Assembly: GCA_964528675.1 (NCBI GenBank)
Contig: CAZGTU010000006.1
Span: 1-64,000, forward strand
Source of the DNA: CAYRTD01 sp964528675
GTDB lineage: Bacteria > Bacteroidota > Bacteroidia > Bacteroidales > GCA-2748055
DNA length: 64,000 nt
Direction of reading: 5' to 3'
Shown here in pieces: positions 1-8,340 of this stretch (the stretch's first letter is position 1; each line of letters begins with the position of its first letter). Below the pieces are notes generated by a model. It was given only the letters and a program-made list of their open reading frames with translations, did no database searches and had not been told where the DNA came from. Both the position numbers and the translations under genes were made by a program.

Positions 1-441
1 ATAGGGCGTCAATTTATAAAATTTATATTTGACACACTTATTTGAACACTCTCTCAGGTAATATATATAGGTTTTACCGACTTTTCTTATCAGTCCAAAA
101 ACATGCAATCTTTTTATCAGCCTTGATATCTTTGCAGTGTTGAATTGTGGTAGTCGGAACTTGATATCTTTGTTGCGGAAGCCTGATATATTATACTCTC
201 CTCTTAGTACGGTAATGAGTAAAGCTAAATCCTGATTTGAAAATAGATTAAACCCTTTATAATTCCGGTTATTAATTGACTTTTTATTTGATATTTTATC
301 AAGCCTCTTACGGCCGGCTTCTTTGTTGTCGAAAGCTGATATAAATTCAAGATATCTTTTATTTGAAGCGGTAAAAAGTGTCATCAAAGGTGCCAGACTA
401 TAAATGTTTTTTTTCAATGCTTCGGCGCAATTTACCCACTT
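1..441 (-). pseudogene. 3' fragment of a winged-helix (MarR-like) protein, running off the left edge
   Basis: An open frame without stops runs on the minus strand from a TAA at 442-444 to the window edge (about 147 codons; first internal ATG at 384). The translation contains GEYNISGFRNKDIKFRL followed by ISRLIKRLHVFGLIRKVG and YIYYL. This reads as helix-turn-helix plus wing and resembles the C-terminal part of a roughly 450-500 aa family of unknown function that I recall from many bacteria, often annotated MarR-like. The expected N-terminal three quarters are missing: upstream of 441 there is only purine-rich, non-coding sequence. It is therefore most likely a decayed or truncated copy. The family assignment rests on memory of the motif pattern and is uncertain. 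Confidence 0.45.
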
Positions 442-444
442 TTA

Positions 445-1070
445 CTTTATTAATTCCTTAACAAGAGAGAGGTTTCTCACCCCCAGGAGCAGAGTGAGAG
501 AGAGAGTGAGAGTGAGATTTCCTCAATGAGCATTGATTTTTTCAGACCAAACGAGGGGGATTCGAAATGACAGGGTAACACGGTGTATCGGAGGATTGGT
601 ATTTCTGTCTGCAGATTTATTTAGGCGCTTACTTCTAATATTCATGTTTTTTTTGGCAGAATATTTTGAAGTACCTTCTGTAGGATAATCCCTATAGGCG
701 CTACAGAGGCATGAAAAATATTTCAACTTCAAAAATTTGTTTGGTTCTGGCTTGTCCAGGTTGAGAGTTGAAGGGTTTAAGGTTTAATCAATTAAGCTTC
801 GAGCTGGGTTTTCAGAAAGTGTAACTGGCATTTTCCCCCATGTGTGTCTCTCGACTTCAGAACCAAAACGCAATACGATAAAGCCTCCCTCAATGTTCCG
901 GGTTGGTCTCCTCACTTCTACCTCATTATCTTCTCTGCCTGACAGATCCCTCGACTGTCGCTCGGGATTCAATTCATCCACTGTTTCCAGTTCGCTGCCG
1001 CTCCTGGAAACAGGGATTCATTGAACATTATCCCACCTCATTATCTTCTTCTTCCTGCTTCTTCACAGAA
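445..1070. other. Intergenic region without a convincing gene; degenerate repeats
   Basis: No credible coding frame. It holds a GA-rich run (about 490-520), two exact copies of ACCTCATTATCTTCT (920-934 and 1035-1049), and two degenerate members of a dispersed intergenic motif (551-574 and 941-970; the second reads GATCCCTCGACTGTCGCTCG). The 60-70 codon frames here have no family resemblance and atypical composition. It looks like decayed sequence next to the truncated gene at the edge. Confidence 0.6.
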
Positions 1071-2339
1071 CTAAATTATAAACTGAAATAAATTAGGATT
1101 GTCATTCAGGTATTCATACACGATGGATTTTCTTTCCATTCGCTTGATAAGGGAATTGAAATCTTCCTTTTGTTTTACTTCAATACCTATAACTGCCGGA
1201 CCTCTTTCACGGCTGTTTTTCTTGGTGTATTCAAAATGAGCGATATCATCGTCAGGTCCCAGAACTTCATTGACAAATTCCCGCAGAGCTCCTGCCCTCT
1301 GCGGAAAACGCACGATGAAATAGTGTTTCAGTCCTTCATAAAGCAAAGATCTTTCCTTAATTTCCTCTGTCCTGGTGATATCGTTGTTACTACCGCTTAC
1401 AATGCTGACCACATGTTTTCCTTTAATCTTATTGCGATAAAAATCAAGTGCCGTAATGGACAACGCACCTGCAGGCTCCACCACGATAGCATCTTCATTG
1501 TATAATTTAAGTATAGTGGTACACACTTTACCTTCCGGCACGGTTACAACATCATCAAGTAATTCTTTACATATAGGAAAAGTTACCTCTCCTACACGTT
1601 GAACAGCTGCACCATCCACGAATTTATCTATGTGGGGAAGTTCTGTAATCACTCCATTCTCAATGGATTTCTTCATAGCAGGTGCACCCTCCGGCTCTAC
1701 ACCTATGATCTTTGTATCCGGACTCAGTGTTTTGAAAAGACTTGCAACCCCGGCAGCAAGCCCTCCCCCGCCAACGGGAATAAAAAGGTAATCAATATGC
1801 CGGGTTGTATCCTGTAAAATCTCCAGTCCTATAGTAGCCTGACCTTCAATCACCTTTTCATCATCAAAAGGATGAATGAGGGTTGATTTGTTTGCATTGC
1901 AAAAATCAATTGCCTTTTTATAGGCATCATCATAGGTATCTCCTTCCAGAACGATGTCCACCTGATCTTTCCCAAACATTTTTACCTGTTTCACCTTCTG
2001 GGAGGGTGTCGGGCTGGGCATAAAAATTGTTCCTTTTATGCCCAGTTTCTGACAACTGTATGCTACGCCCTGTGCATGATTACCGGCACTTGCACAAACA
2101 ACCCCGTTTCCCAGTTGGGAATTGGTGAGGCTGATTATCTTATTATATGCACCCCTGAGCTTGTAAGAACGGACAATCTGCAAATCCTCTCTTTTCAGCA
2201 TAATACTGGCCTGATAATTTTCAGAAAGATTGATATTTTGTGCCAGTGGTGTATGAATAATCACCGACTTTAGCTTCTCATTCGCTTTTTGAATCTGCTG
2301 AACTTTAGGATAATATTTCAAATCCGTCTTACTTTCCAT
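1071..2339 (-). CDS. ilvA: Threonine ammonia-lyase (threonine deaminase), biosynthetic type
   Basis: PLP enzyme that deaminates L-threonine to 2-oxobutanoate, the first committed step to isoleucine. 422 aa from the chosen start. The PLP lysine sits in SYKLRGAYN (K60), SAGNHAQG follows at 84-91, and the glycine-rich phosphate loop GGGGLAAG begins at 190. A single ACT-like regulatory domain occupies roughly residues 335-422, as in the shorter IlvA type, suggesting feedback control by isoleucine. A longer frame starts at 2399 but would overlap the end of ilvC by 49 bases. The ATG at 2339 lies 11 bases after the ilvC stop and is preferred. Last gene of the ilvD-B-N-C-A operon. Confidence 0.93.
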   Translation of the reverse strand: MESKTDLKYYPKVQQIQKANEKLKSVIIHTPLAQNINLSENYQASIMLKREDLQIVRSYKLRGAYNKIISLTNSQLGNGVVCASAGNHAQGVAYSCQKLGIKGTIFMPSPTPSQKVKQVKMFGKDQVDIVLEGDTYDDAYKKAIDFCNANKSTLIHPFDDEKVIEGQATIGLEILQDTTRHIDYLFIPVGGGGLAAGVASLFKTLSPDTKIIGVEPEGAPAMKKSIENGVITELPHIDKFVDGAAVQRVGEVTFPICKELLDDVVTVPEGKVCTTILKLYNEDAIVVEPAGALSITALDFYRNKIKGKHVVSIVSGSNNDITRTEEIKERSLLYEGLKHYFIVRFPQRAGALREFVNEVLGPDDDIAHFEYTKKNSRERGPAVIGIEVKQKEDFNSLIKRMERKSIVYEYLNDNPNLFQFII

Positions 2340-2350
2340 CTCACTATATT

Positions 2351-3397
2351 TTATTCTTCCCTGGGCCTCAGTTTTCTTACTGTAGCACCTGTCTTCCACA
2401 TCTCCGAATTATGGATTTCATCAAGTTCTTTACCCAGCTTTTCCCGATAATCGGGTTGACGATTTGCTTCGATGGTTATCCGTGCTTCATTCCCTGATGC
2501 CACACTGTCGTATAGCTCATCAAAAACCGGGGCAACTGCATCTCTGAAACGATTTTTCCAGTCGAGTGCACCTCTCTGGGCAGTTGTGGAACAATTAGCA
2601 TACATCCAATCCATTCCATTCTCAGCTATTAAAGGCATCAGGCTCTGGGTGAATTCCTCCACCGTTTCATTAAAAGCTTCCGAGGGGGAATGACCTTTAC
2701 TCCTGAGTTTATTATACTGAGCTTCCATTATTCCTGCAATTGCTCCCATAAGCACTCCCCTTTCGCCCGTAAGATCACTATATACCTCTTTCTGGAAAGT
2801 GGTTTCAAATAAATAGCCGGATCCCACACCTATACCCAGGGCAATCACCCGGTCAAAAGCTTTTCCGGTTGCATCCTGGAATATCGCATAACTTGAATTG
2901 AGACCCTGTCCTTCAACAAAAAGTCTTCTTAATGATGTACCCGATCCTTTGGGGGCAACAAGGATTACATCCACATCCTTTGGTGGAACTATTCCGGTTT
3001 GATCTTTATAGGTAACTCCAAAACCATGTGAAAAATAAAGAGCTTTCCCGGGGGTTAAATGCTTTTTTACAGTTGGCCAGAGTGCTATCTGACCGGCATC
3101 GGATAAAAGGTATTGAATAATGCTTGCCTTCTCACATGCTTCCTCAAGACTGAACAGGTCTTTTCCTTCGACCCAGCCATCTTTTAAAGCCTTTTCCCAG
3201 GTAGGGGAATCTTTTCTTTGACCTACAATAACATTAAATCCATTGTCTTTCAGATTTAACGACTGACCGGGTCCCTGGACACCGTAACCGAGTACGGCAA
3301 TGGTTTCGTTTTTTAGCACCTCACGTGCTTTTGATAAAGGAAATTCTTCTCTGGTTACTACATTTTCTTCGATACCACCGAAATTAATTTTAGCCAT
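2351..3397 (-). CDS. ilvC: Ketol-acid reductoisomerase
   Basis: Converts 2-acetolactate and 2-aceto-2-hydroxybutanoate to the dihydroxy acids, using NADPH and Mg2+. 348 aa. The Rossmann motif GYGVQGPGQ begins at residue 37 and GQRKDSPTW (59-67) forms the cofactor-specificity loop. The C-terminal knotted helical domain contains ETTFQKEVYSDLTGERG with the metal-binding acidic residues. GPGQSLNL replaces the more common GHAHALNL, and FSHGFG replaces FAHGF. As far as I recall these are variants of the Bacteroidota branch rather than damage. Only 10 bases separate it from ilvN upstream and 11 from ilvA downstream. Confidence 0.95.
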   Translation of the reverse strand: MAKINFGGIEENVVTREEFPLSKAREVLKNETIAVLGYGVQGPGQSLNLKDNGFNVIVGQRKDSPTWEKALKDGWVEGKDLFSLEEACEKASIIQYLLSDAGQIALWPTVKKHLTPGKALYFSHGFGVTYKDQTGIVPPKDVDVILVAPKGSGTSLRRLFVEGQGLNSSYAIFQDATGKAFDRVIALGIGVGSGYLFETTFQKEVYSDLTGERGVLMGAIAGIMEAQYNKLRSKGHSPSEAFNETVEEFTQSLMPLIAENGMDWMYANCSTTAQRGALDWKNRFRDAVAPVFDELYDSVASGNEARITIEANRQPDYREKLGKELDEIHNSEMWKTGATVRKLRPREE

Positions 3398-3407
3398 TTT
3401 TTATTTT

Positions 3408-3971
3408 TTATTGATTATTTAACATTACTTCTTTCTCAGAATGTTTATTTGCTTCCTCGAGCTCACGAAGATATGAAGTGATCTCCCTGATCTGTTTGGT
3501 GACTGCAACTCTCCCGGAGCGAGCAAACTGGAGAATCCCATAAGGAATTAACTTATCGAAAAGTTCCTGCGTCTCATCCTTATGTCCGGCCTTCTCAATA
3601 ATGATATATTCCGGCTCAACAGTCAAAATATGGGCATTATGCTGTCTAATAAGGGTTTCAACATCATCACCATGTGCAAACGATTTTGTTGGAATTTTAT
3701 AGAGAGCGATCTCCTGATAAACAATCTCATCTTCATTAAAATAAAAAGCTTTAAGAACTCCTATCTGCTTTTCAAGTTGTTTAACTACCTTTTTCACCTG
3801 ATCAAGGGAGGTGTGCACCACAATGGTAAAACGGTAAACACCCTTTACCTCAGATTCAGAAGCTGTTATGCTGTCAATATTGATATGTCTCCTTGTAAAG
3901 ATCACTGTAATTCTGTGAAGTAAACCAATCTTATTTTCCGTAAAGATTGATAATGTGAATTCTTTTTCCAT
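3408..3971 (-). CDS. ilvN: Acetolactate synthase small (regulatory) subunit
   Basis: 187 aa. An ACT domain at residues 5-80 contains the hallmark NKIGLLHRITVIFTRRHINI, followed by the C-terminal domain typical of IlvN/IlvH (roughly 85-170). It should bind the large subunit and confer valine feedback inhibition and full activity. It sits directly between ilvB (68-base gap) and ilvC (10-base gap), so it is co-transcribed with its partner. Some annotations would call it ilvH. Confidence 0.93.
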   Translation of the reverse strand: MEKEFTLSIFTENKIGLLHRITVIFTRRHINIDSITASESEVKGVYRFTIVVHTSLDQVKKVVKQLEKQIGVLKAFYFNEDEIVYQEIALYKIPTKSFAHGDDVETLIRQHNAHILTVEPEYIIIEKAGHKDETQELFDKLIPYGILQFARSGRVAVTKQIREITSYLRELEEANKHSEKEVMLNNQ

Positions 3972-4039
3972 TTTTCCGTTATTTAATGTTTTTTCATTTT
4001 TTCCGTATTTTTATCTGTCAATTACTGTACAGATCATTA

Positions 4040-5776
4040 TTATTCAAGGCGCATTTCGGAAACTGTACCTCCTGCCGGTACCATGGGGAATACATTATCT
4101 TCTTTTTCAACCTTTACCTCGAGAAGATATGGGCCGTCATTAGCAATAAGATCTTCAATAGCAGATGTAAGTTCTTCCCGCTTAGAAATGGTTTTACCTT
4201 CAATACCAAATCCTTTGGCAATGGTTATAAAATCAGGATTTGTCAATTCGGTGTAGGCGTATCTTTTTTCAAAGAAAAGATCTTGCCATTGTCTTACCAT
4301 TCCCAGGAAATCATTATTCAAAATAATTATTTTCACAGCTATGCCCAGTTGATTTAGAGTTCCCAGTTCCTGCAGGGTCATCTGAAACCCACCATCACCG
4401 ATAATGGCAATGACCTCCCTTTTGTCGCCGGCTCCAAGTTTAGCACCAATTGCTGCAGGAAGACCGAATCCCATGGTTCCAAGACCTCCTGAAGTAATCT
4501 GACTTTCGTGGGAATCCCATTTGTAGTACCTGGCGGTAGCCATCTGATGCTGCCCCACATCACTTACTACAACAGCCTGTCCATTGGTTACTTCCGAAAC
4601 TTTACTGACAACTTCACCCATTCTTAACCCACCTTCTTTCGGGTGACAATCCCTGGAAATTACTTTCTCATATTCATGTTCACTCAATTTATGAAAAGTC
4701 TCCAGCCATTCTGAATGAGATTTCTTCTGTACCATCGGCATGAGAGCCTGAAGGGCTAGTTTCGCATCAGAAATAACGGCCACATCAGCTTTTACGTTTT
4801 TGTCTATCTCAGCCTTATCTATTTCAATATGAATTACTTTGGCCTGTTTTGCATAAGTATTCAGGTTTCCCGTTACCCTATCGTCAAATCGCATTCCTAT
4901 CCCGATCAGTAAATCACATTTATTGGTATTAATATTGGGAGCGTAATTTCCATGCATACCCAACATACCCGTAAAAAGTGGATGACTGCTTGGAAAAGCT
5001 GAAAGTCCAAGAAGAGTACTGGCTACAGGCAATCCGGCTTTTTCTACAAATTCTTTAAATTCCTTCTGGGCACCGGAAAGAATTACTCCCTGTCCTACAA
5101 GAACCAGGGGCTTTTCCGCAGAATTGATCAGGTGAACGGCTCTCTCAATGGCCTCTGAATCCAGTTTCGGATAAGGAGTATAGCTTCTTATCTGAGTGAT
5201 CTTTTCATATTCATACTCCACCTCAGCAAACTGGGCATCTTTGGTAATATCAAGAACCACAGGACCAGGCCGGCCTGATCGTGCAATGAAAAAAGCTTTG
5301 GCCATTGCTTCGGGAATTTCCTCTGCTCGGGTTACCTGGTAATTCCATTTGGTAACAGGCATGGAAACGCCTACCACGTCGGTCTCCTGAAAAGCATCAG
5401 ATCCAAGAAGATTAGAACCTACCTGGCCTGTAATGCAAACCAGAGGTGTTGAATCAAGCATAGCATCTGCCAGCCCTGTTATTAAATTAGTAGCTCCAGG
5501 ACCTGAGGTTGCCAGGCATACACCCGGATTTTTTGTCACTCTGGCAAGTCCCTGTGCAGCATGTATTGCCCCCTGCTCATGGCGGACCATAACATGCTGC
5601 AGCTTATCACGATAATCATACAAAACATCATAGACGGGCATTATTGCTCCTCCGACATAACCAAAAAGTTTATCAACGCCTTCCTCAATAAGAGAAAGAA
5701 CTACTGCTTCAGCACCAGATACTTTCAGTTTTTGCTTCTTTTTTTCTTCAACGCGTGTTTTTGCTTGTGTTTCCAT
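4040..5776 (-). CDS. ilvB: Acetolactate synthase large (catalytic) subunit
   Basis: ThDP-dependent enzyme joining two pyruvates, or pyruvate and 2-oxobutanoate, in valine/leucine and isoleucine synthesis. 578 aa. The N-terminal PYR domain has the catalytic glutamate in RHEQGAIHAAQG (E67). A central FAD-binding/Rossmann domain follows. The C-terminal PP domain has the ThDP motif GDGGFQMTLQEL starting near residue 460 and ILNNDFLGMVRQW after it. The N-terminus carries a short lysine-rich extension (residues 4-18) before the conserved SGAEAVV. It lies 35 bases downstream of ilvD and 68 bases before ilvN. Confidence 0.95.
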   Translation of the reverse strand: METQAKTRVEEKKKQKLKVSGAEAVVLSLIEEGVDKLFGYVGGAIMPVYDVLYDYRDKLQHVMVRHEQGAIHAAQGLARVTKNPGVCLATSGPGATNLITGLADAMLDSTPLVCITGQVGSNLLGSDAFQETDVVGVSMPVTKWNYQVTRAEEIPEAMAKAFFIARSGRPGPVVLDITKDAQFAEVEYEYEKITQIRSYTPYPKLDSEAIERAVHLINSAEKPLVLVGQGVILSGAQKEFKEFVEKAGLPVASTLLGLSAFPSSHPLFTGMLGMHGNYAPNINTNKCDLLIGIGMRFDDRVTGNLNTYAKQAKVIHIEIDKAEIDKNVKADVAVISDAKLALQALMPMVQKKSHSEWLETFHKLSEHEYEKVISRDCHPKEGGLRMGEVVSKVSEVTNGQAVVVSDVGQHQMATARYYKWDSHESQITSGGLGTMGFGLPAAIGAKLGAGDKREVIAIIGDGGFQMTLQELGTLNQLGIAVKIIILNNDFLGMVRQWQDLFFEKRYAYTELTNPDFITIAKGFGIEGKTISKREELTSAIEDLIANDGPYLLEVKVEKEDNVFPMVPAGGTVSEMRLE

Positions 5777-5811
5777 AACGCTGTTTATTTAAGTTAATAT
5801 GCGAGTATCAT

Positions 5812-7647
5812 CTAATATTCATTAACAATTCTTATGGCTCCCCTGTCTGCGGATGTTACCATACTTGCATAGGCTTTAAGGGCCTGTGTAATATTTCTTT
5901 GACGATCGCCGGGTTTCCATCCGGCTTTCCCCTTTTGTTCTTCCAGTTTTCTTCTTTCATCAAGTTCCTGATCACTGATCATTAAATTGATTTTTCTTTC
6001 AGGGATATTAATCTCTATGGTATCACCATCCCTTATAAGAGCAATTTCTCCCTTTTCTGCAGCCTCCGGTGATATGTGTCCGATGGATAAGCCTGATGTG
6101 CCACCTGAAAATCTGCCATCGGTAAGAAGCGCACATTTTTCACCCAATCGTTTTGATTTAAGGTAAGAAGTAGGATAAAGCATTTCCTGCATTCCCGGGC
6201 CTCCCCTGGGTCCTTCATAGCGTATTACAACAACATCACCCTCAACGATCTCGTTTTTTAAAATGGCATCACAGGCTGCATCCTGCGAGTTAAAAACCTT
6301 CGCCGTGCCTGTAAATTGTAAAACAGACTCCTTTACACCGGCAGTTTTAACGATGCTCCCTTTGGTTGCGATATTCCCGTAAAGTACAGCCAAACCCCCA
6401 TCCTGACTGTATGCATTTTCTAAATTCCGAATGCAGCCCTTTTCACGATCAGTATCAAGCGTTTTGAATCGGGCTTTTTGTGAAGCCATTTTTAAGTTCC
6501 TGCCACCTCCCGGTCCAGAGCTGTAGATCCTGATTGCTTTTTCGGATCTTTCTCCCCTGAATAGATCATATGCTTGCATTGCTTCTTTCAGGCTGAGACC
6601 ATCTACTCGATTCACTTTTGTATTGAGAAGTTTCCCCCTGTCGAGCTCAGCCATTATTCCAAGAATCCCGCCGGCCCGATTAACATCCTGAATATGATAG
6701 CTTGAATTTGGTGATACTTTGCATAAAACAGGTGTTGAGCGGGAAAGTTCATCAATATCTTTCATATTGAAATCGACTTTGGCCTCATGTGCAATGGCAA
6801 GAAGATGAAGAACAGTATTGGTGGATCCCCCCATGGCTATATCAAGGCGCATGGCATTCATGAAAGCCTCTCTGTTGGCAATATTTCGTGGAAGTACCGA
6901 GTCATCATCTTCAAAATAGTAACGGTTTATGTTCTTTATAAGTACTTTGGCCGCATCTTCAAAAAGTCTTTCCCTGTTTATGTGAGTGGCCAGGATTGTT
7001 CCATTGCCCGGTAATGCGAGACCGATCGCTTCATTCAGACAATTCATGGAATTTGCAGTAAACATGCCTGAACAGGATCCACATGTAGGACAGGCAAGTT
7101 TTTCAATCAGTGACAACTTTTTATCACTTACACTATCATCGGCTGACATTACCATCGCATCAATAAGGTCATATGATTTCCCGTCAGCTTCACCGGCTTC
7201 CATTGGCCCACCGGAAACAAACACAACCGGAAGATTTAACCTCATAGCAGCCATAAGCATACCGGGGGTTATCTTATCACAATTGCTGATACAGAATAAG
7301 GCATCCACCTTGTGTGCGTTAGCCATAAACTCAATGCTATCTGCGATAAGATCCCTGGAAGGAAGCGAATACAACATTCCGTCATGACCCATAGCAATGC
7401 CATCATCAACAGCTATTGTATTGAATTCAGCGGCAAAATATCCCATCGAATCAAAAACTTCTTTAACCTTCTGCCCGATCGGGTGAAGATGAGTATGACC
7501 CGGAACAAATTGTGTGAAAGAATTAACTATTGCGATTACGGGTTTCCCAATCTGGTCTTCCTTCATGCCGGCAGCACGCCAAAGACTTCTTGCTCCGGCC
7601 ATTCTTCTTCCCTGGGTTGTTGTATGACTTCTTAACACTGTTTTCAT
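5812..7647 (-). CDS. ilvD: Dihydroxy-acid dehydratase
   Basis: Dehydrates the 2,3-dihydroxy acids to 2-oxo acids in isoleucine and valine synthesis. 611 aa, the usual length. Iron-sulfur cysteines lie in SNCDKITPG (C123) and ACPTCGSCSGMF (C186, C189, C192); the latter pattern fits the oxygen-sensitive [4Fe-4S] class, consistent with an anaerobe. The C-terminal GRFSGGTSGLSIGHISPEA is a family signature. It is the first structural gene of the operon. Its start lies 16 bases downstream (on the minus strand) of the T-run of an intrinsic terminator that forms part of an attenuator, so expression should depend on read-through. Confidence 0.95.
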   Translation of the reverse strand: MKTVLRSHTTTQGRRMAGARSLWRAAGMKEDQIGKPVIAIVNSFTQFVPGHTHLHPIGQKVKEVFDSMGYFAAEFNTIAVDDGIAMGHDGMLYSLPSRDLIADSIEFMANAHKVDALFCISNCDKITPGMLMAAMRLNLPVVFVSGGPMEAGEADGKSYDLIDAMVMSADDSVSDKKLSLIEKLACPTCGSCSGMFTANSMNCLNEAIGLALPGNGTILATHINRERLFEDAAKVLIKNINRYYFEDDDSVLPRNIANREAFMNAMRLDIAMGGSTNTVLHLLAIAHEAKVDFNMKDIDELSRSTPVLCKVSPNSSYHIQDVNRAGGILGIMAELDRGKLLNTKVNRVDGLSLKEAMQAYDLFRGERSEKAIRIYSSGPGGGRNLKMASQKARFKTLDTDREKGCIRNLENAYSQDGGLAVLYGNIATKGSIVKTAGVKESVLQFTGTAKVFNSQDAACDAILKNEIVEGDVVVIRYEGPRGGPGMQEMLYPTSYLKSKRLGEKCALLTDGRFSGGTSGLSIGHISPEAAEKGEIALIRDGDTIEINIPERKINLMISDQELDERRKLEEQKGKAGWKPGDRQRNITQALKAYASMVTSADRGAIRIVNEY

Positions 7648-7663
7648 TTTCCGATTTTCTCAT

Positions 7664-7693
7664 AAAAAAAACCATTCTCTTTTCTGAGAATGG
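7664..7693 (-). terminator. Attenuator terminator in the ilv leader
   Basis: On the minus strand CCATTCTC (7686-7693) and GAGAATGG (7672-7679) form a perfect 8-bp stem with a 6-base loop, directly followed by eight T (7664-7671). This is an intrinsic terminator placed between the leader peptide and ilvD. Its ascending arm, extended as CCATTCTCAG (7684-7693), is also perfectly complementary to CTGAGAATGG at 7722-7731, so the two pairings exclude each other. Confidence 0.85.
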
Positions 7694-7721
7694 CTTTCGT
7701 GTAACATTATTTTATACCATA

Positions 7722-7731
7722 CCATTCTCAG
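7722..7731 (-). promoter_or_regulatory. Antiterminator segment of the ilv attenuator, overlapping the leader stop codon
   Basis: Read on the minus strand, CTGAGAATGG is a 10-base perfect complement of the terminator's ascending arm (7684-7693). The TGA of the leader peptide lies inside it (7728-7730). A ribosome that finishes the leader covers this segment and lets the terminator form. A ribosome stalled upstream on Ile/Leu/Val codons leaves it free to pair and disrupt the terminator. The geometry matches classical amino-acid attenuation; the mechanism is inferred from sequence. Confidence 0.75.
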
Positions 7732-7790
7732 TCTGTCATTGGAAGAATGACCAGCACGACGAGAAGAATAATGATATGGTTTAATTTCAT
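7728..7790 (-). CDS. Branched-chain amino acid leader peptide controlling ilvDBNCA
   Basis: A 20-codon frame reads MKLNHIIILLVVLVILPMTD. Twelve of 20 residues are Ile, Leu or Val, eleven of them consecutive (residues 6-16), as in enterobacterial ilv leader peptides. The ATG lies about 13 bases after the predicted transcription start and the TGA sits inside the antiterminator arm. Inside the coding part GTCATT/AATGAC can form a further small hairpin. The frame is too short to be found by length alone. It is regarded as a real leader because codon content, position and RNA structures agree. The peptide itself probably has no function beyond being translated. Confidence 0.8.
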   Translation of the reverse strand: MKLNHIIILLVVLVILPMTD

Positions 7791-7809
7791 TGATAAAATA
7801 TTTACGGAA

Positions 7810-7840
7810 CAAATATATTCAAAAGACTTAAACTGGAAAA
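7810..7840 (-). promoter_or_regulatory. Predicted promoter of the ilv leader and operon
   Basis: The -7 element TATATTTG (minus strand, 7810-7817) fits the Bacteroidota consensus TAnnTTTG. TTTT sits 19 bases upstream (7837-7840) where TTTG is expected. The predicted start near 7803 leaves about 13 bases before the leader ATG. Confidence 0.5.
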
Positions 7841-8084
7841 TAATTTAATGTTAAAAAACAGCTTTGCTTAATATTTTTCATATTTTGCCATCATATACTT
7901 ACAAATTGTAAATATTCTTAGAATATTTTCGGGCGGTAGGTTTAAAATTGAAAAAAATAATCAATTCTTTTTTTCATGAAAACGGGAGAAATGAATAGAG
8001 ATGGTTAATATCGGGCTGCTAATCGTAGTAATAATCGATCAAAAATGGTAAATTGTTACTGTGTGTAGAGTAAGAATGTAATAA

Positions 8085-8186
8085 AAAAGGGCAAGCTACT
8101 TATATCGCACCGCTCAACCGCCTACCCTTGCTACCTTCCGGTCCTGGGGGAATTCAGCGGGAGCTGGTCGTATAAGACTTGCCCCG
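8085..8186 (-). ncRNA. ffs: Signal recognition particle RNA, small bacterial type (4.5S)
   Basis: On the minus strand the conserved SRP tip AGGACCGGAAGGTAGCAAGG is present, the domain IV loop that binds Ffh. The ends pair as a long stem: GGGCAAG (8178-8184) with CTTGCCC (8089-8095), and an adjacent TTATA/TATAA segment. Total length is about 100 nt, the size of the small SRP RNA that lacks the Alu domain. A run of T (8083-8088) follows the closing stem and probably acts as its terminator. A near-consensus promoter sits immediately upstream. The exact ends are estimates. Confidence 0.92.
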
Positions 8187-8192
8187 GGACTA

Positions 8193-8223
8193 CAAAATTA
8201 ATATTAATTAAAACAATCCCAAA
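8193..8223 (-). promoter_or_regulatory. ffs: Promoter of the SRP RNA gene
   Basis: On the minus strand TTTG (8220-8223), a 19-base spacer and TAATTTTG (8193-8200) match the Bacteroidota primary-sigma consensus TTTG-N19-TAnnTTTG exactly. The predicted start near 8186 coincides with the 5' end of the SRP RNA stem. Confidence 0.65.
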
Positions 8224-8236
8224 ATAAGAATACATC

Positions 8237-8267
8237 TTTATGATGATATTTTAAAAAATTATATTTG
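8237..8267 (+). promoter_or_regulatory. Predicted promoter of the DUF4199-glycosyltransferase operon
   Basis: TATATTTG at 8260-8267 fits the -7 consensus TAnnTTTG. TTTA lies at 8237-8240 with the expected 19-base spacer. The inferred start near 8274 gives an untranslated leader of about 67 bases. Confidence 0.4.
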
Positions 8268-8340
8268 TATAGTTTTATTGTCTCATAATTTTTAGAAATT
8301 CAAATTTTGCACCTGTTAATCACCTGAAAATTAGAAAATC

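Noticed and set aside
523..981. Two minus-strand frames of 65-69 codons
   Set aside because: No recognisable family, low-complexity or repeat-derived sequence and no neighbour context.
2340..2399. Longer start of ilvA at 2399
   Set aside because: It would overlap ilvC by 49 bases and adds a charged extension not seen in the family; ATG at 2339 fits the spacing.
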